NCBI RefSeq assembly: GCF_001545035.1
Contig: NZ_FCOJ02000004.1
Location: 1 to 64,000, forward strand
Reading direction: 5' to 3'
From: Caballeronia glebae
Lineage (GTDB): Bacteria; Pseudomonadota; Gammaproteobacteria; Burkholderiales; Burkholderiaceae
Length of the DNA stretch: 64,000 nucleotides
This document shows positions 1 through 7,938 of the stretch, piece after piece. The position numbers were made by a program, and so were the translations under genes. The notes beneath the pieces were generated by a model, which saw only the letters and a program-made list of their open reading frames with translations, made no database searches and was not told where the DNA came from. The number at the start of each line of letters is the position of its first letter. The stretch's first letter is position 1.

Positions 1-2
1 AA

Positions 3-356
3 TCAACTGCGTTGCGCGGCGATCACGACGATCTCTACGAGACACGCCGGATTCGCAAGCTTCGATTCGACCGTCGCGCGCGGCGGCGTGTTGCCCTCGG
101 CGACCCACGAGTCCCACACGGCGTTCATGCCGGGGAAATGAATCATGTCGGAGATATAGATCTGCACGGAGAGCAGTTGCGATTTGTCGCTGTTCGCCTC
201 TTCGAGCAAGCGGTCGATGTGGCCGAGCACTTCGCGCGTCTGACCAGTGATGTCCTGGTCCGTGTCCTCTGCGATCTGACCGGCGAGATACACGGTGCCG
301 TTGTGGATCGCGATTTCGGAGAGGCGCGGGCCGACGTGATGACGAATGACTGCCAT
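3..356 (-). CDS. RidA family protein (enamine/imine deaminase-like)
   Basis: A 117-residue protein with the YjgF/YER057c/UK114 fold pattern: an N-terminal GTVYLAGQIAEDTDQD segment and a C-terminal RATVESKLANPACLVEIVVIA segment containing the conserved Arg of the family. RidA proteins hydrolyse reactive enamine/imine intermediates from PLP enzymes, and many paralogues act within catabolic clusters. I chose the ATG at 356 because homologues begin near MAVIRHHVG; an in-frame upstream ATG at 395 would add 13 unrelated residues. It follows the alpha/beta hydrolase gene on the same strand with about 60 bp between them, so co-transcription is likely. The stop codon lies at the very left edge, so the gene is complete. 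Confidence 0.88.
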   Translation of the reverse strand: MAVIRHHVGPRLSEIAIHNGTVYLAGQIAEDTDQDITGQTREVLGHIDRLLEEANSDKSQLLSVQIYISDMIHFPGMNAVWDSWVAEGNTPPRATVESKLANPACLVEIVVIAAQRS

Positions 357-419
357 TGTGTGTTCCTGATCGATGAATAGTGAGAAAACAGGCACAAGCG
401 ACGGACGCTCAGCCCAATA

Positions 420-1340
420 TTATGCCCCGCCGGGGCCCTCGCCGAGAAAGAACCCCCTGGCGATGGCGATTTGATCCGCGACAAGAAAAGCCGGCGCGTG
501 CCCCGCGCCCGGAACCTCGGCGCTGGTGACGGCTTGCCCCTTCTCGACCATTTGCGCGACCGTCTCGCGCGACAGCAAATCCGAGGTCTCCCCGCGCACG
601 ACGAGCACCGGCGTTTCGATCGACGCAAGCGAGCGCCAAAGGAACGCTTCGCCGGCCGCGTTCTGCTCGTCGGTGGCCGAGGTAAACGGCGTCGCGATGC
701 CCGGATCGTAGCGAAAGCCCCACGCGCCTTCGCGCTCACGCAGCAGCGGCGTGTTGATGCTCGCCCACTCCTCGTCGGTCAGCGGCCCGAACGAGGACGC
801 GAGCGCCGCCGCGTGCCGCACGCCTTCGTCGAGCGATGCGAAGCGCGCCGGCCTGCCGAGATAGTCGCCGATGCGCTGCAGCGCGATCGGCTCGATGTGC
901 GGCCCGACATCGTTGAGCAGCATCTTTCTGATCGGCGTATTCGGCAGCCCGCCGAGCGCCATGCCGATGAGCCCGCCCATTGACGTGCCGAACCAGTCCA
1001 CCGTCTCCACGTTCAGCCGCGCGATTAGCGTGACCATGTCGGCGACATATTGCGGCACGCCGTAGTAGCGCGGATCGGCGAGCCAGTCGGACAGCCCGCG
1101 TCCGACGACGTCCGGGCACACCACGCGATAGTCGCGCGCGAACGCTTGCGCGAGCTTGTCGAAGTCGCGGCCCGAGCGCGTCAGCCCGTGCACGCAGAGC
1201 AGCACGCGCGGATTCGCCGGATCGCCCCACTCCGTGTAGGCGATGCGATGCAAACCCGCCGGGCTCGCGCATTGCACGAAGCGCTGACGCGGCTCGCTCA
1301 GATCGGAATGCACAGCTTCGACGACGATGGATGCGGTCAT
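420..1340 (-). CDS. Alpha/beta fold hydrolase
   Basis: A 306-residue alpha/beta hydrolase. The oxyanion/lid region begins LLCVHGLTRSGRDFD, the nucleophile elbow is GTSMGGLIG (Ser), an Asp candidate lies in the VRGETSDLL strand, and the catalytic His is in GAGHAP near the C terminus. The start at 1340 is preceded by a good Shine-Dalgarno (GAGGAA); 15 further residues could be added from an upstream ATG at 1385, but these have no ribosome site. The substrate is unknown. Neighbouring ketone-body genes and RidA suggest a carboxylic or acyl substrate, but that is inference. Confidence 0.88.
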   Translation of the reverse strand: MTASIVVEAVHSDLSEPRQRFVQCASPAGLHRIAYTEWGDPANPRVLLCVHGLTRSGRDFDKLAQAFARDYRVVCPDVVGRGLSDWLADPRYYGVPQYVADMVTLIARLNVETVDWFGTSMGGLIGMALGGLPNTPIRKMLLNDVGPHIEPIALQRIGDYLGRPARFASLDEGVRHAAALASSFGPLTDEEWASINTPLLREREGAWGFRYDPGIATPFTSATDEQNAAGEAFLWRSLASIETPVLVVRGETSDLLSRETVAQMVEKGQAVTSAEVPGAGHAPAFLVADQIAIARGFFLGEGPGGA

Positions 1341-1461
1341 GAAGAATTTCCTCGTGGCAAGTGTCGAAACGATTGTAAAGCCCATCGCGGCCGATCGAGC
1401 GGACGTTGGCCGAACGGCCGACCCCCGCGCTCACGCAAATGCGGCCGATCGCGCAAAAACA

Positions 1462-1494
1462 AAGCGGGCGAAGCTTCGAAAGCTTCGCCCGCCC
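1462..1494 (-). terminator. Rho-independent terminator of scoAB
   Basis: A perfect 13-bp stem (1464-1476 with 1480-1492) has a 3-nt loop. Read on the minus strand it is followed by a T-rich run, the complement of gcaaaaacaaa at 1453-1463. It lies about 50 bp past the scoB stop. Confidence 0.85.
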
Positions 1495-1540
1495 GTGCTT
1501 CGCGCTCGCGCCGAGAAGCGGCGCTCATGTCACGTCGAAA

Positions 1541-2182
1541 TTACTTCACGCTCGTGACATCGAGCGGCGCGCCCGTCTTCTTCTGGATTTCCTCGGCCGT
1601 GACGCCATCGGCCAGTTCGACAACCTTGAGCCCATTGTCGGTGACGTCGATCACGCCGAGGTCCGTGATGATGCGGTCCACGACGCCCACGCCCGTCAGC
1701 GGCAGCGAGCACTCTTCGAGGATCTTGTGCTGGTCGCCCTTCGCGACGTGTTCCATCAGCACGACGACGCGCTTCACGCCGGCGACCAAGTCCATCGCGC
1801 CGCCCATGCCCTTGATCATCTTGCCGGGGATCATCCAGTTGGCCAGATCGCCCTTCTTGCTGATCTGCATCGCCCCGAGGATCGCTAGGTTGATGTGGCC
1901 GCCGCGGATCATCGCGAACGAATCCGCCGACGAAAAGATCGACGAGCCCGGCAGCGTCGTCACGGTCTGCTTGCCGGCGTTGATGAGATCGGCGTCGACT
2001 TCGTCTTCATATGGCGACGGGCCGATGCCGAGCAAGCCGTTTTCCGATTGCAGCCACACTTCCATGCCGTCCGGCACGTGGTTGGCGACGAGCGTCGGCA
2101 AGCCGATGCCCAGGTTCACATAGAAGCCGTCCTGCAGTTCCTGCGCCGCGCGCGCGGCCATCTGGTCACGAGTCCAAGCCAT
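1541..2182 (-). CDS. scoB: 3-oxoacid CoA-transferase subunit B
   Basis: A 213-residue beta subunit of succinyl-CoA:3-oxoacid (acetoacetate) CoA-transferase. It moves CoA from succinyl-CoA to acetoacetate and so feeds ketone bodies into the TCA cycle. The catalytic glutamate sits in the family motif [10 protein letters not shown] around residue 47. The glycine-rich [19 protein letters not shown] stretch is typical of subunit B. The gene starts 2 bp after the scoA stop with an AAAGGAG ribosome site, so the two subunits are translationally coupled. Length matches the family. Confidence 0.95.
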   Translation of the reverse strand: MAWTRDQMAARAAQELQDGFYVNLGIGLPTLVANHVPDGMEVWLQSENGLLGIGPSPYEDEVDADLINAGKQTVTTLPGSSIFSSADSFAMIRGGHINLAILGAMQISKKGDLANWMIPGKMIKGMGGAMDLVAGVKRVVVLMEHVAKGDQHKILEECSLPLTGVGVVDRIITDLGVIDVTDNGLKVVELADGVTAEEIQKKTGAPLDVTSVK

Positions 2183-2184
2183 GA

Positions 2185-2889
2185 TTACGCTCCTTTCGCG
2201 CGGACGATACGTTGTTCGATGCGCTTTTCCGGATGCGCATTCAGGACGAGGCGTTGCACGAAGATGCCGGGCGTGTGAATCATGTCCGGATCGAGTTCGC
2301 CCGTCTCGACGATCTCTTCCACTTCGACCACGGTGATCTTGCCGGCCATCGCGCAGTTCGGGTTGAAGTTGCGCGCCGTGCGGCGATAGATCAGGTTGCC
2401 GGACTTGTCGGCCTTCCAGGCTTTCACGAGCGCGACATCGGCGGTGAGCGAATGTTCGAGCACGTAATGGTTCTCGCCGAACTGGCGCGTTTCCTTGCCC
2501 TCCGCGATCACCGTGCCGAAACCCGTGTTCGTGAAGAACGCCGGGATGCCCGCGCCACCCGCGCGCAGCTTCTCGGCGAGCGTGCCCTGCGGCGTGAATT
2601 CGAGTTCGAGTTCGCCGGCGAGATATTGCCGCTCGAATTCCTTGTTTTCGCCGACGTACGACGAAATCATCTTCTTGATCTGGCGCGTTTCCAGCAGCAG
2701 CCCGAGGCCGAAACCGTCAACGCCCGCGTTGTTGCTGATGCAGGTGATGTCCTTCACGCCCGTGTCGCGCAGCGCGGCGATGAGCGCTTCGGGAATGCCG
2801 CACAGCCCGAAGCCGCCGACGGCGAACGTCTGCCCGTCCTTGACGACGTCCTCAAGCGCGGCCTTCGCGCTGGGATAGACCTTGTTCAT
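2185..2889 (-). CDS. scoA: 3-oxoacid CoA-transferase subunit A
   Basis: A 234-residue alpha subunit of the succinyl-CoA:3-oxoacid CoA-transferase heterodimer. The N-terminal CoA-binding motif [13 protein letters not shown] is clear, followed by [12 protein letters not shown] and the [14 protein letters not shown] segment, all diagnostic of CoA_transf family I subunit A. It is the first gene of a scoA-scoB operon that ends at a strong hairpin terminator. A PAS-LuxR regulator is transcribed divergently from the other side of its promoter region and may control it. Confidence 0.95.
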   Translation of the reverse strand: MNKVYPSAKAALEDVVKDGQTFAVGGFGLCGIPEALIAALRDTGVKDITCISNNAGVDGFGLGLLLETRQIKKMISSYVGENKEFERQYLAGELELEFTPQGTLAEKLRAGGAGIPAFFTNTGFGTVIAEGKETRQFGENHYVLEHSLTADVALVKAWKADKSGNLIYRRTARNFNPNCAMAGKITVVEVEEIVETGELDPDMIHTPGIFVQRLVLNAHPEKRIEQRIVRAKGA

Positions 2890-3110
2890 CTGTGTGTCCC
2901 TTCCATGTTTGAAACCAACTGAAAATCGGCTTTTTTACGCCGCCGATGCGCTGTTATGAACGCGTCGCGCGGCCTTTTGACGTGGCACAAGAGTACTTTG
3001 GGCCGGCGATCCGGCACAATACGCAAAAATACATAAGTCATTGCCCGCGCGCGTTTGGTTCCCGGCGCTTTTCGCCGCGAAACGAGAGGCGCCGCGCGCC
3101 CCGATTTCAC

Positions 3111-3656
3111 ATGCGTGCACTGGACTATCAAACCGCGTTTCATCTCGCGCCCGTCGGCCTCGTGCTTTCGCGCGAACGCACCATCGAAGACTGCAACGAG
3201 CAGCTTTGCGCGATCTTCGGCTCCGCGCGCGAGGCGCTCATCGGCAAGTCGTTCGAGGTGCTGTATCCGTCGCCGGACGAGTTCGCGCGCATCGGCGAGC
3301 GCATCGCCGCGCACATCAGCAAGGAAGGCACGTATAGCGACGACCGGATCATGAAGCGCAAGAACGGGGAACTGTTCTGGTGCCACGTGACCGGCCGCGC
3401 GCTCGACCGCGGCGCGCCGCATGCGGCGGGCGTCTGGACATTCGAGGATCTGAGCGCGACGCGGCGGGTCGCGATCGAACTCACGCCTCGCGAGCGGGAA
3501 ATCGCCGCGCAACTCGTGACGGGCAAGACGAGCAAACAGATCGGCCGCGTGCTCGAAATCAGCCCGCGAACGGTCGATATCTACCGCGCGCGGCTCATGA
3601 GAAAGTACGACACGGGCAATGCCACCGAGCTGCTGCAGCGGCTGCTCGGCACCTGA
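3111..3656 (+). CDS. PAS domain LuxR-type transcriptional regulator
   Basis: A 181-residue regulator. Residues about 1-115 form a PAS domain (HLAPVGLVLSRERTIEDCN, then RKNGELFWCHVTGR), and residues about 120-181 form a LuxR/GerE helix-turn-helix (LTPREREIAAQLVTGKTSKQ, then ISPRTVDIYRARLMRK). There is no receiver domain, so it is probably a one-component sensor of a small ligand or redox state. The ATG at 3111 was chosen because PAS homology starts at once; an in-frame start at 2946 would add 55 low-complexity residues overlapping the scoA promoter region. It diverges from scoAB and probably regulates that operon (inference). Confidence 0.85.
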   Translation: MRALDYQTAFHLAPVGLVLSRERTIEDCNEQLCAIFGSAREALIGKSFEVLYPSPDEFARIGERIAAHISKEGTYSDDRIMKRKNGELFWCHVTGRALDRGAPHAAGVWTFEDLSATRRVAIELTPREREIAAQLVTGKTSKQIGRVLEISPRTVDIYRARLMRKYDTGNATELLQRLLGT

Positions 3657-3665
3657 CATGCCCGT

Positions 3666-4103
3666 TTATAGCGTGACGGGCGCGGCCGTCTCGACGATCT
3701 GCCGCAGCTGCTCCGGAAGCGGCACCGATTTGCCCGCCGCGTAATCGATCCACACGATCTTTGCCGCGCCGCGCGCGTACGGCACGCCGGGCGCATCGGC
3801 GCGATAAAGTTCGAAGCGCGTATCGAGACTGCTGCGGCCGGGCTTGCCGATGGACATGCGGCCGATCACGTCGCCCGGATACTGAAGCTGCTTCAGAAAC
3901 TCCATCGACGCATTCACGATCACCGGCCCCTGCCCTTCGCCGTTGCCGCCCACGAGGCCGATCTCTTCGAACCACGAGATGCGCACCTGCTCCATGTAGC
4001 GGAAATAGACGGTGTTATTGACATGGCCGAAGGCGTCCATGTCGCCCCAGCGGATCGGCATGGACAGTTCGAAGACGGTGTGAAAATCGGTATGCGTGGT
4101 CAT
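3666..4103 (-). CDS. Acyl-CoA thioesterase (4-hydroxybenzoyl-CoA thioesterase family)
   Basis: A 145-residue hotdog-fold thioesterase. The active-site helix motif RWGDMDAFGHVNNTVYFRYM contains the catalytic Asp and the DxxGHVNN pattern of the YbgC/FcbC-like family. It would hydrolyse an acyl-CoA to free acid and CoA in the cytosol. It lies 27 bp downstream of an SDR gene on the same strand, so the two are likely co-transcribed. The chain length of the substrate cannot be inferred. Confidence 0.9.
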   Translation of the reverse strand: MTTHTDFHTVFELSMPIRWGDMDAFGHVNNTVYFRYMEQVRISWFEEIGLVGGNGEGQGPVIVNASMEFLKQLQYPGDVIGRMSIGKPGRSSLDTRFELYRADAPGVPYARGAAKIVWIDYAAGKSVPLPEQLRQIVETAAPVTL

Positions 4104-4130
4104 GGGTTGCAGTCAGAAGAAAGGCGCTGT

Positions 4131-4904
4131 TCAAAGCGAGAAGCCGTCGTCCGCTGAAATGACCGAGCCGTTCATGAACTGCGATTCGTCGGCGGCCAGC
4201 AGCAGCAGCAGGCCGTCGAGATCTTCGGGCGAGCCCACGCGACGGCGCGGCAGCAGCGAAATGAGCTTCTGCCCCTGCTCGGTCTTCCAGTGATGATGAT
4301 TGATTTCGGTGTCGATATAACCCGGGCAGATCGCGTTGACGTTGATGCCGTGGCGGCCCCATTCGAGCGCCATGGCACGGGTCATCTGCACGACGGCGGC
4401 CTTGCTCATCGAATAGAGACCGATCTGCGGAAATACGCGCAAGCCGGCCACCGACGCCACGTTAATGATGCGATAACCTGGCTTGGCCGCGCTGTTGCCG
4501 CGCATGATCATGCGCTTGGCGACCTCTTGCGCTACGAAAAACGCGCCGCGCACGTTCGTGCCGAACACGAATTCGTAGTCCGAGGGCGTGACGTCCGTCA
4601 GTTTTTGCGTGGTCGACACGCCCGAGTTATTAACGAGGATGTCGATGGTACCGGCTTCCGTCTCCGCGTGCGCGATCGCCGATTTGATGCTCTGGTAATC
4701 GGTCACGTCGAGCGTAACCACGTGCGCGGCGCCGCCCGACGACTCGATTTCGGCGCGCAGTTCCTTCAGGCGCTCCGTGCGCCGGCTTGCGAGCACCACT
4801 TTGGCGCCCGCCTGCGACAGCACTTGCGCGAAGCGCTTGCCCAGACCACTGGACGCGCCTGTGATCAGCGCGACCTTGCCTTCCAGGTTGATCGAACGGC
4901 CCAT
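4131..4904 (-). CDS. SDR family oxidoreductase
   Basis: A 257-residue classical short-chain dehydrogenase/reductase. The cofactor motif GASSGLGKRFAQ follows the first strand, NNSG stabilises the core, and the catalytic Tyr and Lys are in YSMSKAAVV; the C terminus has the NAICPGYIDTEI loop. An AAGGAAG ribosome site precedes the ATG. It probably forms an operon with the downstream thioesterase and diverges from ETF-ubiquinone oxidoreductase across a palindromic operator. This suggests a role in acyl-CoA metabolism, such as 3-hydroxyacyl oxidation (inference). Confidence 0.9.
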   Translation of the reverse strand: MGRSINLEGKVALITGASSGLGKRFAQVLSQAGAKVVLASRRTERLKELRAEIESSGGAAHVVTLDVTDYQSIKSAIAHAETEAGTIDILVNNSGVSTTQKLTDVTPSDYEFVFGTNVRGAFFVAQEVAKRMIMRGNSAAKPGYRIINVASVAGLRVFPQIGLYSMSKAAVVQMTRAMALEWGRHGINVNAICPGYIDTEINHHHWKTEQGQKLISLLPRRRVGSPEDLDGLLLLLAADESQFMNGSVISADDGFSL

Positions 4905-5008
4905 TGTGCTTCCTTTTTATGGTTGGCTCAGCCCCTGGCAAGCACGCGCGTGCGTGCGCGAATGAGGGCAGTAAGCATCAACACCAATAGCGCGGGTGTC
5001 GTGAATAA

Positions 5009-5024
5009 TAGTACGATCGTGCTA
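5009..5024. promoter_or_regulatory. Palindromic operator between SDR and ETF-QO genes
   Basis: The 16-bp sequence TAGTACGATCGTGCTA is an inverted repeat with one mismatched pair. It sits in the 208-bp divergent region, 89 bp before the ETF-QO ATG and 105 bp before the SDR ATG. The ACGATCGT core looks like operators of TetR-type regulators of fatty-acid breakdown in beta-proteobacteria. The match is from memory and not tested. Confidence 0.55.
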
Positions 5025-5112
5025 AATTGGCGAGCTTCGGTTGCAGCCCGCTCCGCCTTCCCTGAAAATACGCGATCCCGAAAGGGCATTCTAACGGCAC
5101 ATAGGAGCATTG

Positions 5113-6786
5113 ATGACCCCGGCGAGCCTCATCGAGCAATACGGTCCCCGCGAATCGATGGAATACGACGTCGTCATCGTCGGCGGCGGACCAGCCGGTT
5201 TGTCGGCGGCCATCCGGTTGAAGCAATTGGCAGAGGAGAAAGGCGTCGAGATCGGCGTGTGCGTCCTGGAGAAAGGCTCCGAGATCGGCGCGCATATTCT
5301 GTCGGGCGCGGTCATGGACCCGCGCGGTCTCTCTGAACTCATTCCCGACTGGAAGGAAAAAGGCGCGCCGCTCGACGTCGAAGTGACCGAGGACCGGTTC
5401 CTGTTCCTCTCGCAAGACAGCGCAAAACAGGTCCCGAATTGGCTCCTTCCCGATAACTTCAAAAATCACGGCAATTACGTCATTAGTCTGGCGAATGTCA
5501 CGCGCTGGCTCGGGCAACAGGCCGAGGCGCTCGGCGTCGAGATTTTTCCGGGCTTTCCGGCTGCTGAAGTGTTGTACGCAGATGACGGGTCGGTGCGCGG
5601 CGTCGTCACCGGCAACATGGGCGTGGGCAAGGATGGCGCGCCGACCGAAAACTTCCAGCTCGGCATGGAATTGCACGCGAAATACACGCTCTTCTGCGAA
5701 GGCGCGCGCGGGCATCTCGGGCGTCAATTGATCGACAGATTCAAGCTCAACCAGAATGCCGATCCGCAGGTGTACGGCATCGGCATCAAGGAATTGTGGG
5801 AAATCGATCCGGCCAAGCACAAACCCGGTCTCGTGATTCACACCGCCGGCTGGCCGCTTGAATCGGATACCTACGGCGGCTCGTTCCTTTACCACATGGA
5901 TAACAATCAAGTGGTGGTGGGCTTCGTCGTCGGGCTCGGATTTTCGAATCCGTATCTGTCGCCGTTCGAGGAGTTTCAACGCTACAAGACCCATCCGTCG
6001 ATCCGCGCGTTCCTCGAAGGCGGCAAGCGCATTTCTTATGGCGCGCGCGCGATCACGGCCGGCGGGCTGATGTCGCTGCCGAAGCTCGCGTTCCCCGGCG
6101 GCGCGCTCGCGGGCGATGACGCAGGCTTTCTCAACGCATCGCGCATCAAGGGCAGTCACGCGGCGATCAAGTCGGGCAAGATGGCCGCCGAAGCCGCGTT
6201 CGAAGCGGTTCAATCGGGTCGCCAGAACGATGAACTGACGGCGTATCCAGAAGCCTTCGATACGTCGTGGCTCAAGACCGAACTGCATCGCGCGCGCAAC
6301 TTCAAGCAGTGGATGAGCAAGGGCCTGTACCTCGGCACCTTCATGGTCGGCCTCGAACAAAAGGTGATGGGCGGCAACGTGCCGTGGACGCTGCATCATC
6401 AGCATTGGGATCACGAGATGCTGAAGCCCGCGTCGCAATGCAAGCCGATCGTTTATCCGAAACCCGATGGCAAGCTCACGTTCGATCGTCTCTCGTCCGT
6501 GTTCATCTCGAACACGAACCACGAAGAGAATCAGCCGGCGCATTTGACGCTGAAGGACCCGAGCGTGCCGGTGAATGTCAATCTGCGCACGTATGCCGGT
6601 CCGGAAAGCCGCTACTGCCCGGCCGCCGTGTACGAGTTCGTGAAGTCCGACGACGGCCAAGAGCGTCTGCAGATCAACGCGCAAAACTGCGTGCATTGCA
6701 AAACCTGCGACATCAAGGACCCGACGCAGAACATCGTGTGGGTCACGCCGGAAGGCGGCGGCGGGCCGAATTATCCGAATATGTGA
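5113..6786 (+). CDS. Electron transfer flavoprotein-ubiquinone oxidoreductase
   Basis: A 557-residue membrane-associated enzyme that passes electrons from reduced ETF, made by acyl-CoA dehydrogenases, to ubiquinone. Residues about 17-35 carry the FAD dinucleotide-binding motif IVGGGPAGLSAAIRL. The middle contains the ubiquinone-binding half of the family, including KGSHAAIKSGKMAAEA. The C terminus holds the [4Fe-4S] cluster ligands in QNCVHCKTCDIKDPTQN. The ATG at 5113 has AGGAG directly upstream; a TTG one codon earlier is also possible. Length is typical of bacterial ETF-QO. The palindrome upstream suggests control with other fatty-acid genes. Confidence 0.96.
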   Translation: MTPASLIEQYGPRESMEYDVVIVGGGPAGLSAAIRLKQLAEEKGVEIGVCVLEKGSEIGAHILSGAVMDPRGLSELIPDWKEKGAPLDVEVTEDRFLFLSQDSAKQVPNWLLPDNFKNHGNYVISLANVTRWLGQQAEALGVEIFPGFPAAEVLYADDGSVRGVVTGNMGVGKDGAPTENFQLGMELHAKYTLFCEGARGHLGRQLIDRFKLNQNADPQVYGIGIKELWEIDPAKHKPGLVIHTAGWPLESDTYGGSFLYHMDNNQVVVGFVVGLGFSNPYLSPFEEFQRYKTHPSIRAFLEGGKRISYGARAITAGGLMSLPKLAFPGGALAGDDAGFLNASRIKGSHAAIKSGKMAAEAAFEAVQSGRQNDELTAYPEAFDTSWLKTELHRARNFKQWMSKGLYLGTFMVGLEQKVMGGNVPWTLHHQHWDHEMLKPASQCKPIVYPKPDGKLTFDRLSSVFISNTNHEENQPAHLTLKDPSVPVNVNLRTYAGPESRYCPAAVYEFVKSDDGQERLQINAQNCVHCKTCDIKDPTQNIVWVTPEGGGGPNYPNM

Positions 6787-6860
6787 TGAAGACGGCGATA
6801 ACCGCCTCGGAAATGGTTCGCGGATGCATAAGCAAATTCAAATCAACCAGGGAAAAAGGA

Positions 6861-7217
6861 ATGATGAAAGCAATACGGATCGGCTCGATTTTTGCGGGGT
6901 TGCTGGTCGCCACCGCGACCTTGAACGTGTGGGCCCAGGACGGCAGTTCTGCGAGTGCGGGCGCTGCCGCATCGAGCGCACAGGGCAAAGTCGCCGACCG
7001 CGCGCTGCGTAAGGACGTGGTCCGCTCGCTGACTCGGACGAAAGGCCTCAACACGACGCGCATCACCGTACGCGTGAAGGACGGGCTGGTGATGTTGCAA
7101 GGCTCCGTTCCAGAGCAATCCGAGGTGGACCTGGCAACACAGGCGGCATCGCACACGAATGGCGTGACGGCGGTCAAAAACACGCTGACCGTAATCGGGC
7201 CTGCGGGCAGCCAATAA
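6861..7217 (+). CDS. BON domain protein, periplasmic
   Basis: A 118-residue exported protein. Residues 1-25 form a signal peptide (hydrophobic SIFAGLLVATATL, then NVWAQ). A single BON domain follows from about residue 48 to 115 (RALRKDVVRSLTR, ITVRVKDGLVMLQGSV, AVKNTLTV). BON domains bind phospholipid membranes and are found in OsmY-like stress proteins. AAAAGGA precedes tandem ATGs at 6861 and 6864. It lies 74 bp after the ETF-QO stop but has no evident functional link to it. Confidence 0.85.
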   Translation: MMKAIRIGSIFAGLLVATATLNVWAQDGSSASAGAAASSAQGKVADRALRKDVVRSLTRTKGLNTTRITVRVKDGLVMLQGSVPEQSEVDLATQAASHTNGVTAVKNTLTVIGPAGSQ

Positions 7218-7421
7218 CCCTGCAAAGCCGTTAGCCGGAACCCGGCGTCGAAGATTTGGCCTTTCGAGTTTCAAATTGCCCGAACGGATTGGAGTTTGCA
7301 CGTTCCTTGCATACGATGAAGTGCGGCGCGCACGGATGAAGCGCACAAGAACGACCGCTTCGTGACGTGCGGGGCTATCACCGCAAGCGCGATTTGACGC
7401 TAATCAGAGACGAGGTAACAA

Positions 7422-7625
7422 ATGGCAACTGGCACCGTGAAGTGGTTCAATGATGCGAAGGGATTCGGCTTTATCAGTCCGGATGACGGTGGGGAAGACC
7501 TCTTCGCGCACTTTTCCGAAATCAAAGCCGAGGGATTTAAATCGCTGCAGGAAAATCAGCGAGTAACCTTCGACGTCAAGATGGGAGCGAAGGGGAAACA
7601 GGCCTCGAATATCAAACCTGCCTAG
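7422..7625 (+). CDS. Cold-shock protein (CspA family)
   Basis: A 67-residue single cold-shock domain. RNP1 is KGFGFIS and RNP2 is DLFAHFS; the aromatic residues that stack on single-stranded nucleic acid are present. It acts as an RNA chaperone or antiterminator. A leader of about 200 nt upstream without genes fits the long structured 5' UTR usual for csp genes. A hairpin with an 11-bp stem follows the gene. Confidence 0.96.
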   Translation: MATGTVKWFNDAKGFGFISPDDGGEDLFAHFSEIKAEGFKSLQENQRVTFDVKMGAKGKQASNIKPA

Positions 7626-7651
7626 CAGCCTCGTTGTCGACACGGCGGTGA

Positions 7652-7685
7652 TCTGCGGCGTCGTTCTCGCGAATGACGCCGCAGA
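7652..7685 (+). terminator. Hairpin downstream of csp gene
   Basis: A perfect 11-bp stem (7652-7662 with 7675-7685) has a 12-nt loop. It is not followed by a clean T run, so it may act as a processing or stability hairpin and not as an efficient terminator. Confidence 0.5.
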
Positions 7686-7938
7686 GCTTGGCCGCTTTCG
7701 TTTATTCGGAGAAGCTGGCGGTGCCCGCGCCGAGCAGTCTCGCCGGGATGTCGCCACCTTCCTCGCAGACCAGTTAATTCAGCGTGAGAAACGGGGGCGC
7801 GCGGTGCATGTTTGTTTGACCCGCGATTTTCGTTTCTACACGACTGGCGTCCGTCGTTACTGGCGCATACGCCGTGGCGAGCGCGCCGTTGCCGCCAAAT
7901 GTGTATTCTCTCGAAGTCGTTCCTTGAGAGGAGCACTC

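Noticed and set aside
4978..6696. Long minus-strand open frame of 572 codons opposite ETF-QO
   Set aside because: It is Arg/His-rich with no motif and lies antisense to a clear enzyme; a GC-bias shadow.
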